A DNA stretch of 64,000 bases from Dryomyza anilis. Lineage: Eukaryota; Arthropoda; Insecta; Diptera; Dryomyzidae. The notes under the pieces were generated by a model. The model saw only the letters and a program-made list of their open reading frames with translations. It did no database searches and was not told where the DNA came from. Positions 35,298 through 47,724 of the stretch are shown here, in pieces; position 1 is the stretch's first letter, and every line of letters begins with the position of its first letter. Position numbers and translations under genes: made by a program. The stretch lies in NCBI GenBank assembly GCA_951804985.1, contig OX638132.1:106170737-106234736 (forward strand), read 5' to 3'.

Positions 35298-38200
35298 ATG
35301 ATTATCTCCTCAACTATGGTGCAAACCGTGCTCTCATGGGCTATTGTGGCTTTAACTATAGCAACTGTTGTGTTGGCAGTGGACAAGGCCAAAATAAATG
35401 CAGAGCTGACGGATGTTGAAAACAAATTGGACTACTTGGAGTCAGAATTAGAGGGTGCAGTAAAACCTCGTTCCATACGTGCTGCAGACGAAGATGTAAG
35501 AATGTTTAAACTTTTATCCGGGAGATTAGGCATCCGGGAGATTAGGTAGACTGGATTAGTTATGTTTTACAATTTGTGTGCTATCAATGAAGTATATGAG
35601 TTAGCCTATGTCGTATGAATTGATTTATGATAACGATAACTGTAGTGGCCATAAATGGACACAACATTGTTATTGTATCGAGTTATGCCTTCTTAAAAAT
35701 TGTTCATGATAATAAGAATAACATAAAGATTCACAACGATTTATAAACGACCAACATGATATACGACACGTAATATACTAAAAAATATCTTTGGGATTGG
35801 TTCAAAAATATGAAATAAAGGATTTGGGCGTGATATTTGACTCCAAAATAAAGTTTAATTTTCGATGAAGGTTTCATTAAAAGAAATACAGCTCACTTAA
35901 AAGATACATTGATTCTTAAAGTATTATATGTGTCGCAGTATATTAGTCTACTGTTAAATAAAATAGAATCCGTATTTTAATGAGCATTCCAACTGTATTG
36001 GAAGAGTTCAAAATGTTTTTTATAATGCTAGACGAAAAATGCTGGGCTTAACACACTCAATGCTGGTAAACATACTCAATTTCTCTTTAGAATTAAAAGG
36101 TGCTGATTCGAATAGCATTTTTAGTTAATATAAAAAGTAATGTCAGTCATAAAGTGATCAATTTGTATTTTTGTTTTACGAATATTAAATTTTAAATTAT
36201 ACGAATCTATTTCAAACATAAAATTACGAAATCAAAAATCTTAAATGCTGAATAATAAGAGGATTCATATCAACCGCGTAAGTCTACTAAACTCGTAGAA
36301 ACCTTGTAAATAGTAGAAATGTACGCAAAATTTGTATGAGAATATTTGACGTGCAACTCATAAATGTATTTGTCGATTATTATGAGGAAATAACTTATAT
36401 ATATTTTCATAAACATTTTGCTCTATCTGTTCGTTAGTTGTCAATGAAACAATTTCTGTAGTAAATGTGTGTTAATTAAAAGGATTTGTGTAATGATTAT
36501 ATTTGATTTATTTTAAAATTAAAGAAAATTAAAATTGTTTAAATCCAAGATTCAAATCACGCGATAATTTGATTTTTTTCGATAATAGAAATTCACGCGT
36601 GTGATATGAATCCCCTTAATATAACCGTTTATTTTACGAAATTTTCCAAAACGAAAAAGTATTTTCGTTTTACGAAAATTAAATTTTAAAATATACGAAT
36701 CAATCGGAAATTTAAAAATCGGAACGATATTAAAGATCATAAATGCTAATACTACATAATTATCCCAATCGTGAACCATAGGAATTATTTGGATTTTCTT
36801 ACAAAATATTTTCGAACGGAAAAATTCCGAAATGGCTGAATATAATCGATTCTTTTACGAAATTTGAATGTACGAAAAAGTATTTTGTTAATTGTCGCAT
36901 TGATGATTTTAATATTTAACAATATGTGATTTTATTGGCAGATCAATTACCGTCTCCCGAAATCGCTTATCCCCACACATTACGACCTGTACCTGCATCC
37001 CGACATCGATACAGGCACCTTCAAGGGACACGTTCTCATCCAAGTAACAGTGGTCGAGCAGACTAGTCAAATAATCTTACATGTCAATAAGTTAAATGTC
37101 GAAAGTGTTAAAGTAGCTGCAAGTTCTGGCAATGTTCTGGACGTCAACAATTTCGAAATCGATGAAGTACGTGAATTTCTTGTAATCACTATGTTGTCAG
37201 CTCTCGAGGAGAATGAAGTGATAGATGTTGAAATCGTCTTTAGCGGAAAAATGCTAGACAAAATTGTTGGTCTTTACAGCAGCACATATTTAACACCAGA
37301 GGGCGAGCGCAAGTTAGTAGAATTTATTTTTCCCCTAAAAGTAGGCAATACACAATCTTTGCTCACTTTCAATCTATTGCATTTTAACTTTAAATGTTAT
37401 GTTAATGAAATGTTTTTGATTACTTAACAGAGGCATAGCAACTACCAAATTTGAGCCTACATTTGCGCGTCAGGCATTTCCGTGTTTCGATGAGCCCGCC
37501 ATGAAGGCCTCTTTCACAATTACTCTGGTCCGGCCCAACGAAGGTGGCTACCATGCCCTCTCCAATATGGACGAGGCGGATTCTGTGCAAGTGGGGGACA
37601 ATACTGAAGTGCGGTTCGAGAAAAGTGTTCCCATGAGCACGTACTTGGCGTGCGTAATTGTGTCTGATTTCGCACATAACACTAAACCTATTAATACTCA
37701 CGGCATTGGCAATAATTTTGAAATACGCATCTTTGCAACGTCGCATCAACTGAGCAAAGTGGACTTCGCACTTGAAATTGCCGTCGCAGTGACTGAGTTC
37801 TATATACAGTACTTTGAGGTTGAATACCCTCTGCCTAAATTGGGTACGAACGCATGTCACCCATCGTGAATCTCGCACTCATATTATTTTCTACAGATAT
37901 GGCCGCCATTCCGGATTTCGTCTCGAATGCCATGGAGCACTGGGGCTTGTTGACCTATCGCGAGACAGCCTTATTGTACGACAGAAGCTTTAGCTCGACG
38001 TGGAATAAGCAGAGCACTGCTGCAGTGGTTGCACATGAGTTGGCGCACATGTGGTTCGGTGACCTGGGTAAGTTCGATGTTTATATACGTAAAAAATCGT
38101 TCAAATCCGAGGATTCCCTACAGTTACTATGATGTGGTGGAACGACTTGTGGCTCAATGAAGGCTTTGCTCGATATATGCAATATAAGAGCGTACATGAG

Positions 38201-40151
38201 GTCAAACCGGACTGGGGTCTGGTATGTACATTTTCTCTGTCAGTTCACACTAAAAGAAATCTAAAATATTCGTACTGACAGCTTGACCAATTCCTTGTTC
38301 ATGCACTGCATAAAGTCATGAAATATGATTCTTCTGTGGCTTCACATCCCATCGTGCAAACCGTGGAGAACCCAGATCAAATAACGGAAATTTTTGATAC
38401 CATTAGCTACGAAAAGGGTGCGTCTGTGATCCGTATGTTGGAGAATTTTGTGGGTGCTGACAAATTTAAGCAGGCGGTTAGTAACTATTTGACTAAGTTC
38501 AAATATCAAAATGCAGTCACCGATGATTTTATAAAAGAGGTGGCAAACATGGGCTTTGACTTTGATGTGCCGTAAGTTGAAATGAATTTGTAATGATTGA
38601 GTAAACCATCGTTTTTCTACATATTATGCAGACTTATTATGAGCACATGGACGGTACAGATGGGTTTGCCAGTTGTACAAGTGCAACGCATCTCAGCAAC
38701 GCAATATCGGCTTACGCAAAAGCGCTTCTTTTCCAATATCGAGGACTACGAAATGATTTATGATGATTCCGAATTCAAGTGAGAGCATTTAATACGCGTC
38801 TTTTTTTTTTGGTATTATAGACCTTTTTTTACAGCTACACATGGACCATTCCTATTACATACCAAACAAACGAGAACAATCAGGTCCATTTTCAGTGGTT
38901 CGATTATGATGTGAGCTCCATCCTCATCGATGTACCGGATACGACAAAATGGATTAAGGTGAACAATCGCCAAGTTGGTTACTATCGCGTAAACTATGAA
39001 GAGCAAGGATGGAAGGATATTATTTCCGAATTGATTATACGTCCAGAGGTATAAATGAGCTTAGTGTTTTTATTGTACATATTTCATGACGTCTCATGCA
39101 GTCCTTCAGCATAGCTGATCGTGCTCATTTACTAAACGATGTCTTTGCACTGGCTGATGCCAGCCAGTTATCTTACGACATCGCCCTGGACATAACCAGG
39201 TACCTTTCAAAGGAGATGGACTTTGTGCCATGGTATGTGGCGACCACAAAATTAGAAGATTTACACCGCATCCTTATGCACTCCGACATCTACATGGAGT
39301 ATCTAACGTATGCGCGTGCGCTGATTGCTCCGGCCTATCGCGAGGTAACGTGGACAGTCGACGACGACGATCATCTGCGCAAGTATGACCCAGAAATACT
39401 ACGGATATCGTACATGTGCTCATAAGTATGTCTTTCAGTCGTCTCCGCGTAACAATTCTGACCACTGCTTGTGCACTGGGTCTTCCCGATTGTTTGGCGG
39501 AGGCATCCGTCCGGTTTAACGCATGGTTAGAGGCCCCTGCCAATAAGCCTGATCCGGATTTACGTGAGATTATCTACTACTATGGCATGCAACATGTAGG
39601 AAATCAAAATATTTGGGAGCAAATGTGGGAGCTTTTCCTAGCTGAACAGGATGCCAGCGAGAAGACGAAGTTGATGTTTGGATTATCGGCGATACGAACT
39701 CCATGGCTGCTGCATAGGTAAGTTCCAGAAGAGCTGATTCCGTTTAGATTATGCCTGGTATTAAAAACATTATTAAAGGTTTGTCGAGTTGGCCGCCGAT
39801 GAGACCAACATTCGTCGACAGGACTACTTCAACTGCCTTCAGAATATAGCTGAAAATCCAGCAGGCGAAGCTGTAGTCTGGGATTATGTGCGCGAGAATT
39901 GGCCGAATTTAGTCGATCGTTTCGGTCTTAACGAGCGCTATATGGGACGTATGATTCCTGCTATCACAGCACACTTTTCCAGCGAAACAAAAATGGAGGA
40001 GATGCAGAATTTCTTTGCAAAATATCCAAATGCTGGCGCTGGCACAGCGGCACGCAAACAAGCGTTGGAAACTGTAAAGTACAACATTAAGTGGTTGGAG
40101 GAAAACAAATCGAATGTGGGCGACTGGCTTAACATAAATTCGGAAAACTGA
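35298..40151 (+). CDS. APN-2: membrane M1 aminopeptidase N-like, eleven exons (944 aa)
   Basis: Exons: 35298-35495, 36942-37312, 37431-37843, 37897-38067, 38124-38221, 38282-38571, 38632-38778, 38835-39048, 39102-39382, 39439-39717, 39779-40151; the frame closes exactly. I start at ATG 35298 because 'MIISS' then aligns with APN-1 'MIITA'. A second ATG six codons on is possible. The transmembrane anchor is about 11-25 and the stalk is short, without the Thr/Pro tract of its relatives. Zinc site: HELAH (374-378) and E397. The GxMEN position reads NAMEH (338-342), so even the first Gly is changed. The catalytic Tyr block is '[12 protein letters not shown]'. Intron 1 is 1.4 kb and contains a MITE (36259-36615). 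Compared with APN-1, the introns after 'NMD' and before 'TTKWIKV' are absent and others are present. AATAAA is at about 40231. Confidence 0.92.
36259..36615 (+). mobile_element. MITE with GGATTCATATCA termini in APN-2 intron 1
   Basis: The left end GAGGATTCATATCA (36259-36272) and right end TGATATGAATCCCC (36602-36615) are inverted repeats with one mismatch. The interior aligns with 13248-13618. No ORF. Confidence 0.7.
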
Positions 40152-40260
40152 TCACTTGGACGTTCGAAAAATATATGTATATGGAATTTTAAATATATAT
40201 GTTGTTTCTTAACCTTAATTAAAATTAAATTAATAAAATGATTTATTATAATTATTTATA

Positions 40261-40370
40261 AAGGCCGTTTTCACAATGTCCAGTTAAGTGTTTCAATTCC
40301 ATATATTCTATTGGTAACTCTGAGTTAAAGTGGCAGTTAGTGCTTAACCGAAGATGGCGAAAACGGCCCT
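40261..40370. mobile_element. 110-bp MITE with GGCCGTTTTC termini
   Basis: AAGGCCGTTTTCAC at the left and GCGAAAACGGCCCT at the right are imperfect inverted repeats. It sits just past the 3' end of APN-2. Confidence 0.6.
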
Positions 40371-40631
40371 AAAAGTTTTTTTATTACAATTAATTCATTA
40401 TTATTATGTTTGTAGGCTCTTTTGGCCTGATACTTTTAAATGTTTATTACACTGTACGCAAATGTTCGACAACAGAAATAAAAGCTATATATTATATATT
40501 GATGGATTTCGACATATTGAACACAGAGGTTCTCTCAACCGCTTAGTCGGTTTTTATAGTTAAAACTAAACGAGTTTACGTGTCCAAACTTTAGTTTTGA
40601 CGAAACACAATCTATTTCGGATAGTTTAAAA

Positions 40632-41177
40632 TCTCTGAAAAATTATCATTTGGCATGAGGTTGGCAGAACGAAAGAGTTAGTTGTACCAACTAACTGTAT
40701 TCAGTTAAATCGAGTTGTCTACGAAACTGTCATTGTTAGCGAAACTGTCATTGTCTCATAATTGTTCTAAATTGTTCTATAACTGTTCGAAATTGGTTGA
40801 AGTACAAACTACCACTCTTTCAGTTTTAACAATAACAACCAACTAAGCGGTTGAGAGAACCGAATAAGCTGATTGGCGCAACAAATCAGTTTTCTGTGTG
40901 TACACAGAAAAAATGGCATGGCATAAGGTTGGAAGAAACAATAAAGTCAGTTGCAACAACTTCATTCGAGTAAATCAAATTGTGTACAAATTTGTTTGCG
41001 GAACTGCCATATTCGACAGTTCCAATGGTTCTAAATCTATACCAAATTGTTCTAAAACAGTTCGAAATTGGTTGTAATCCAAACTAAAACTATTATAGTT
41101 TTGACAAGAACAACCGACTAAGAGGTTGTGAGAAACGAATAAGTTGGTTGTCGCCACAAATCTTTATTCTGTGTACA
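40632..41177. mobile_element. Two adjacent MITE copies with ACACAGAA termini
   Basis: The second copy (40899-41177) has perfect 11-bp inverted ends, TGTACACAGAA and TTCTGTGTACA. The first copy (40632-40902) shares its right end and decays at the left. Both carry 'aactgccat/actgtcat', 'ttctaaa', 'gttcgaaattggttg' and 'accgactaagcggttg'-like words. A third copy is at 50825-51158. Confidence 0.7.
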
Positions 41178-42284
41178 AGTAACCCAGACATGTATGAGCA
41201 CATTCGAGATCAGCGACGCCTTATTACCCTAAAATTGTTATGAAATCAAGAGAAGGGAATAATGTTGTACATTTGTTGCTCTGTGTAATCATTTCCAATG
41301 CTGTGTATGTTGTCATAAATAAAAATGTTATAATTTAATTTTTTTAATTCGTTTTTTTCTTTTTTTTTTTTTGTTAAATAAAGTTATCTTGTGAAGAAAA
41401 TTAAACTCTTGGTATAATAATTATGCATAATAAATGTCATTGAAATCGGGCCAGTATTTTTAAGTTATCCTGTATAAGAAGGGACAGGCTAAATGTACTT
41501 AGCAGATGTCATTTCTGACTAAGTCTCTTAGTCGACGTTACAGTATCCGCACAAACTTAATATAACTTGTACCCTAAGGATGTATGCTATTGTAAATCAA
41601 GAATCAGAAATGAAAGAAATTGTTAGAAATACCTATTACCAATTTTAGATGAAGATTTCTTGGATCTACAATATAAAATATAGTATTTCGAATGGTATAA
41701 AAGCAACGATCCGTCGAAAAGGAAATGGAATACAGTATTTTATTTGTATTAAAAAATAACAGACCAAAACAAACAACATTACAAAATACTATCATAAAAT
41801 ATAAATTGGTCAAATTTTAATTATTCATTTATAATTACATTGGCAAATATAAATTTTCCATTGTGCTTGATATGACAACTGTTCTGATAGTAATTTTGTT
41901 GGTTTATATTAATAAATGTCATTACTGTTTACACTGTGTGACAGCAATAAATTTTTTTTTTATATCAAAGGTATTAAAGAAAATCTCTGTTTCGTTTGAA
42001 GTTTTTCTCTATTTCTTTTGTCACACTGTGTAGTGGCTTTTTAAAAGATAACATTTAAAAAAAAATCATATAAACCTTCAAAAAAACCCAAAGTTTGTAT
42101 CAAATATGTGTTGGTATTTCTTAGATGTTGTGCAATCACCACGATTTATATGATCAATAAATGATTTGTATCCATTGGATACTCGAAAGAAACCATTTCG
42201 CGGACAAATGGATAGACTATGAGTTTATGCAATAAAACGGTTATATGCAATGACTGAACAATATAAGAATATGCGATAATATCA
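41178..42284. other. Intergenic, no gene seen
   Basis: AT-rich; no supported exon. Confidence 0.4.
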
Positions 42285-42292
42285 TATATAAA
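42285..42292 (+). promoter_or_regulatory. Candidate TATA box for the isolated APN 5' exons
   Basis: TATATAAA. About 30 bases downstream a short leader could run to an AA/GTGAAA donor (exon end 42333). That would splice to the acceptor at 42530 and create the start codon A|TG. This is a prediction from spacing only. Confidence 0.3.
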
Positions 42293-42530
42293 CCATAATT
42301 ATCTGATATCGAATACCAAGTTGAAATCGTGAAGTGAAAATCAATACATGGCATTAGTCTTGACTCTTAAGTTATACGGAAAACATACACCGACTTTAAA
42401 AAATTAAATGCGAAGGGATTGAATTTTGTTTTTAACTATTTTAAGAAAAATAGACAAAAATGTGGTGTATGTTATAAGAATTTAATTTTGAAACATTCCT
42501 ACTATAATTCCTTCCCTTCTGGGGTTTTAG

Positions 42531-42874
42531 TGACAGCAAAGGTTTTGGCGATTTTCTTTGGTTTGGCCGCAACCGCATTTTGTGTGGCTACGATTGTGTT
42601 GGCTGTGGAAAAGGCAGACTTAGAAGATGAGTTACAAGGCGCACTGGATAAATTAGATATGATTTCAGCAACAACCACAACTACTACACGTTCGACTCCA
42701 ACGAGCACAACAACAAATCCCGGAAACCCTACAGGTCCAACAAGTGCCACGAATCCCACTGGTCCTAGTTCGCCTACAAGCACTACGAAATTTCCATGGT
42801 GGCCAACCATCACAGTCACCCAGGAAGCACCCGATGCACCAACATTACCGACCGGTTTGCCTGATCCCGAAAAG
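42531..42874 (+). CDS. APN-3 first coding exon A: membrane anchor and mucin-like stalk
   Basis: The exon follows a clear acceptor (GGGGTTTTAG) and ends at AAG/GTAACT in phase 0. Read after a split start codon it gives (M)TAKVLAIFFGLAATAFCVATIV..., which aligns with APN-1 '[13 protein letters not shown]'. It has a transmembrane segment (about 4-24), an acidic/basic linker 'EKADLEDELQGALDKLD' and a Thr/Pro/Ser stalk of about 65 residues. There is no in-frame ATG before the membrane segment, so the start must come from an upstream exon ending in A (A|TG). No catalytic exons lie close by. It may be an alternative first exon of APN-4 or the surviving 5' part of a truncated paralogue. Confidence 0.6.
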
Positions 42875-43661
42875 GTAACTCCATTTTTGAAAAAATTTAA
42901 ATTATATTTTCTTTGCGCAAATAGCACTGTTCTGCAGAGTTTTTACTCGTATCCTTCAATCATTTCTTTATGATTCAAAGGTACTGGTTTGAATTACTTT
43001 TAAAGTGAATTTAAAAAGTTTGCGGTACTATGGGATTTGACATTTTTAATACATAACATGTTTTTAATTTTCGAAATGATTGCAATTTAGCAATAAAGCA
43101 CAAACAAAATATGGATTAGAATAAATTAATTTCTCGGATTAAATTTCGTTTGATTTCTGAAATCTAACCTTTTTTTTCATTACTATGAACCTTTTTAATG
43201 AAAATTATTTTTTTTTAACTAACTCTTCTCAAAATGAAACTCTCTAACATAAATCTTTCAATTTTTTTCCAAAAATCAATGCATTTGATCAATTTCTAAA
43301 TTGATTCAATTCCACAAAACACCTGATTTGTATCGTTTCGATAACTATATCATGTTGACCAATTTATCACATCAATTAATTTTATCAGATAACGTCGGTA
43401 ATTTACAAACACCAAGTTTAAACGATCGTTATCAATGTTCGATATTAGTATAATTTCGCTATAGGCATTTCGTAAAGCTACCAGTTACCTCAGACTGACC
43501 AAGCACTTACTGATCTGAGTGGTAGTCTTAAAATTCACTTATAGCAAGGTAGTCAAGGTAGCAGAGTAGAGAAGAGTCGAAAAAATCATGTATTTCAAAA
43601 ATAAACGTAAATATTCATGTTGCATAAAATCAGCAATGATCTAATTGGTTTCTCCCCCTAG

Positions 43662-43951
43662 TGGTCGACTGTTTAACTCCTAAAACCGTGTCCATTTTCT
43701 TGGTTCTTCTGTGCACCGGACTCGTTGTGGCAACCACTGTCCTCGCTGTTAATAACTCAAATATGTCCTACGAAATTTTTGAGTCTAGACAGAAATTGGA
43801 GATTTTAGAGTTGCATATTCACGAATTAGTGGCAGACACAAGTAAAACGCTCGTTGCTGATAAATCATACACTGTGGCAGGATTCTCATTTAAAACCACA
43901 CCGACCATGACACAGAATCCCCCAGCCACATTGCCTCTACAGTGGTCAGCG
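43662..43951 (+). CDS. APN-3 alternative first exon B: membrane anchor, short stalk
   Basis: It again follows a strong acceptor (TCTCCCCCTAG) and begins TG GTC GAC, so an upstream A would make ATG. The product, (M)VDCLTPKTVSIFLVLLCTG..., has a membrane segment (about 8-28), then 'ANNS'-type linker words that match the other APN anchors ('TTVLAVNNSNMSYEI' against '[16 protein letters not shown]'). The donor is uncertain: GCG/GTGTAG at 43951 keeps phase 0 but is weak. It could be a second alternative anchor exon for the same downstream body, or a decaying duplicate of exon A. Confidence 0.45.
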
Positions 43952-44635
43952 GTGTAGTTGAAATGGTAGTTTCCAATTTAAATTTATTGACTTCATAATA
44001 GAAAAACAAATAAAATATCAAGAAATAAAACAGGCACCTGTATCGCTATTATGTTATGCTGATAATAACTTAATTTCGACGATATCGTTTTATGGATAGT
44101 GGTCATTAAGTTATATACAAAGTTTATCGAAAATTATTCGAACGGCTTTTATAGGCAACTATTTAATGACTTATGCAGATAAAATGTGTTTTATTTTTAT
44201 TCTACGACGTGTTGGATCAAATTATACGTTTTTTTAATTGATTCTCAGAACCATGTTAAGTGTCGTACAAAACTTTATAACTACCTACATACAAATCAAA
44301 AACTATCTGAAATTTAGATAGTTTTCCAAATATTTAATAATTTTAATTGCAACATGCATCATAAAATGCATGATGTTCCGGCAGAATATTAAAACCTTAT
44401 AAGACTTAAATCCTTCAGTTTTGCTTCATTTATTATTTCCAGGCATACATTTCGAGAAACTTTCAATATCAATACGTTAATTCGAACTCTTGTATTATAT
44501 ATTTTTATTTGAATGGGTCAATAAATGTGTCATATATATGCACTGCCCCAAATATTAATTAGCCTTTCGTATTTCACAGCACTTGGTATATATCTAATTC
44601 TATTTTTTGGTACTTAGATCATTAAGGGCGAGTTT

Positions 44636-44771
44636 ACACGATAGAGAAAATAGCTAGAGATAGAGCAAAAAATCTCATAGAGTTGTGTAAACACTACATA
44701 TAGCTCCTCGGTAGGGAACTCTACAGTAGAAACTCTATCTCTAGCTAATTTTTCTATCGTGTATTCGAGCC
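44636..44771. mobile_element. 136-bp piggyBac-type MITE with TTAA duplication
   Basis: Flanked by TTAA on both sides (44632-44635 and 44772-44775). The ends are inverted repeats of about 40 bp: GGGCGAGTTTACACGATAG at the left and its near complement at the right, both continuing into 'TAGCTAGAGATAGAG'. TTAA target duplications are diagnostic for piggyBac-like elements. It lies in the intron before exon 44965. Confidence 0.75.
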
Positions 44772-44964
44772 TTAAGAAATACAAACATTTAATTGTGAAT
44801 ATTATTATATGTATATGATTTGTTATTCTTAACAGATTCCAAATATGATAAAGATTTCTTATTCATACTATTATATATTGATAGATTTTGAAGCAAAGAA
44901 GGTTTTTATAAGAATAACAATTAAAATTTAAATTTTTTAAACATTTTCCCATATTTTTTGTCAG

Positions 44965-45335
44965 ATCCGTTATCGTTTACCCACCGATCTGCGCCCCATC
45001 AAATATCTTGTTTACTGGCATCCCGACCTCAAGACGCGCACCTTCGACGGTACCGTTTCCGTACAGGTCGAGGTTGACGTAGAGACCAACCTGATTGTGA
45101 TGCATGCCAAGAACTTGGAAATCGATGGCATAAGCATCCTTAACATGATGGCACGCATGCGCATTCGCGTCAGCCGTTACTGGTTAATTGATGAACTTGA
45201 AATACTGATCATCGAATTGGAGGAAGTGCTGCGAATGGCCACGCCCTATACGGTATCCATTGGATTCCGCGGATCTTTGGAAGGACTCGCAGGAATGTAT
45301 GCTAGTTCATATCTGGGCGAGCAGGGCGAAGACAG
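44965..45335 (+). CDS. APN-3 second coding exon: start of the M1 N-terminal beta-domain
   Basis: Acceptor TTTTGTCAG/ATCCG and donor GACAG/GTGAGT. The exon is exactly 371 bp, identical in length and phases (0 in, 2 out) to exon 2 of APN-1 and APN-2. It encodes 'IRYRLPTDLRPIKYLVYWHP' through 'YASSYLGEQGEDR', the saddle-like N-terminal domain that begins M1 aminopeptidases. The frame is clean and codon use is normal, with no stop or frameshift. No exon 3 to catalytic-domain sequence occurs in the next 9 kb. Its AG end would join in frame to the exon at 55003 of APN-4 (AG+A = Arg, then WIATSKFEP). Either a long intron links it to APN-4, or it is a fragment. Confidence 0.7.
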
Positions 45336-45757
45336 GTGAGTTTGGGTGGTTTAAATAATAAATTTACTATATGAAACTCGAAATATTTTGAAATGGAATG
45401 GTGTGTTCCGTTTAGATTTTAACTACCTAATCGTTTTCGATAAATGTTTCATTTTAAAACATTGATCAAATCACTGAAAAAAAAATGTTTCGTGTTGCAC
45501 AGTGTTGTCAATCTGACTCTTTGAATTAACTGTAATTACGAACTCGACTAAGTTCACGGTATCTCATACAGCTGCCAACAATGGTGTGTGGAGAGAGAAC
45601 TCTACAGAGAGCGTCCGACGCACCAACTGAGAATGGATTGTGGAATCGCGCGGCAATGCGCAAACTTTACGAAATAACGAAAGATCAGTGATCAGTCGAA
45701 CCACCGTTCGTTCGGCTTGATCTGCGCTTCTATGCGAAGCCGAGCTTCACATGCAAT

Positions 45758-45794
45758 TCAGTTGATAACTTGTTGCAAGCGGTGAACGGTCGTG
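45758..45794 (+). promoter_or_regulatory. Candidate Inr + DPE core promoter
   Basis: TCAGTT (45758-45763, A+1 at 45760) is followed at +29 by GGTCGTG (45788-45794), a full match to the fly downstream promoter element RGWCGTG, one base off the ideal +28 spacing. The surrounding 45540-46190 is clearly less AT-rich than its flanks and lacks a long ORF, so it may be a 5' UTR exon. The nearest downstream coding start is APN-4 (54135). Confidence 0.35.
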
Positions 45795-46199
45795 CGAAGA
45801 AAGTGCGCAAAGTGGGAGTGACGCAGGTGGCATAAAAGAATTAAAAAAATACAAAAAAAATGACAAATTTCAACATTTTTTAAACAACAGCCGTAAAAAG
45901 TTCTACGAATACGCATCCAAAAAGAAAGTTATACGGCACAGAAACAGTATCACGTACCACGCACAACGAAATTACGCAGTGACATTCGATGCACTGATCC
46001 GAAGACCGCCTTGCGACATGTAGGGCAAGTGTTGAGTGCAGTGAAAAATACTCGAGTGAATAATACACGTAACAAATATTGGATTTATTGTTGTTACTGC
46101 TACCAACAGGTTGCAAATTTTAAACACATGGTCGGTCCACCATAAATAAGAAGGCCAACGAATGAACGCGCGCGCGCCGTTGAACTGTTAAATTTCCAA

Positions 46200-46924
46200 C
46201 AGCTTTAATTATCCCATCCCGTATTTAAGTTTCTTTCATTTCATTCCCACATGACTGACTTTCTTCTCGTCAAACAAGTTATCAATCGTCAATCGGTCCC
46301 ATGGAGCAGGTTCTCCTGCGGCTCTTCAGTCATCCGTTGTTTATTTGTTTTGTCATTTTTGTTATGACTATTTTTACCATTTTCACTTTTTTTTATTTGA
46401 TTATTGTAATTGTTTTGCTCTTGCAAACGGGAACAGGTCATTTGTTGTTTCTCTTTGAGCCAAGTTAATACCTGTCATAATAATGGTTAATAGTTTCATA
46501 GAATTTTTATTGTCAATTATTTGGCTACTGTGTTTGGTTTAATGCTGTGTTCAACAAAAGAAGAGAAACTATTTTTTCTTTTTACTTGTTTTTCCACGAC
46601 CTTTTTTTTAAAGCAATGTACGTGAAGTACTTAAAAAATTATAAACGTTTTATAGAAATAAAAAAAAATATTAATGAATAGTTTACAATCAAGATAAACG
46701 CTCAATTTTTAATAAATATTACAAATTGAGTACCAAAAATATATATATATTATTGTATCGAATGAAAGTTAAGTTTTTCTAGCAAAAAATGTTCGTCAGT
46801 ATTTTTTTAATAGAACATAGAATTAATTTTTTAATTAAAGACATACAAAATTTTTAGAAAAATCATTTTTACTTTTCATTTATTGTAATATACACGCACA
46901 TAAAAAACATGATCACCCCAATCA
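46200..46924. other. Non-coding, no feature seen
   Basis: AT-rich stretch within what would be the long APN-3/APN-4 intron. Confidence 0.4.
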
Positions 46925-47374
46925 ACCGAGTGGAAATTTTGCTTAGAATGAAATCATTGTCTGATCGGAATTGCACATCAGTGCCTGATTTAAAATGTAA
47001 CGTTATTTGTAGTTGTTATACTTATCAGGTTCCCTGACCAAGCTTCCTCATCTTACTCTTATCCTAAATTCTCCTGAAACTACTTTCAGCAAAATTCATC
47101 AACCAAACAATATTGTCTTAGTGATCATATATAGCTTGTGCAATGATTTTCGAATCTAAATATATATTTAAAATTTTATTATAAACAGTTTTTAACATCT
47201 CAATTAGATAACAACAATATTATTTCCAATGAGTTTTTTTCATAAGATTATGTTAAGTAAGCTTTAAATCAGGATTCTTCGTAAGGGATGTATCTTTGGT
47301 AGGGATGCTTAATCGTATTCTGATCAGGCACGAATGTGAAATAAGGCTAACCTTAACCAATTTCCTCTAATGTG
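46925..47374. mobile_element. MITE with ACCGAGTGGAAATT termini, copy 1
   Basis: The left end is ACCGAGTGGAAATT. The right end, AATTTCCTCTAATG, is its decayed inverted partner. The interior shares 'ctgatcaggcacgaatgtgaaataaggctaaccttaacc'-type words (shortened here) with 48529-49103. Confidence 0.55.
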
Positions 47375-47724
47375 TTGACGAGATTCTTTAACTTTGGCCC
47401 GTAGCGAGGGAGGGTTTCTTTAAAATACAATTACTCTTAAAACAATATAACCTAGTGTTTTTTTTTTATATGTTCATTAAATATTCTTTAGTTTGTTAAT
47501 TCTATACATTATATTGCATCATATATAGCTCAGTTTTCCTTTCAGATTTCCTTTATTGCGTCACATTTTTATTTAAAATTTATTTTGAGGGATATACAAT
47601 AAAATCGTAAATCTTTAATTTGTAGTAAAATCGATAATATATCGAAAATTATTCTTTTATTAAATTTTTACAAGATCTTAAATATGGATTTTTTTTCTTC
47701 TTAAAAGTTTCAAAGATCCGACAT

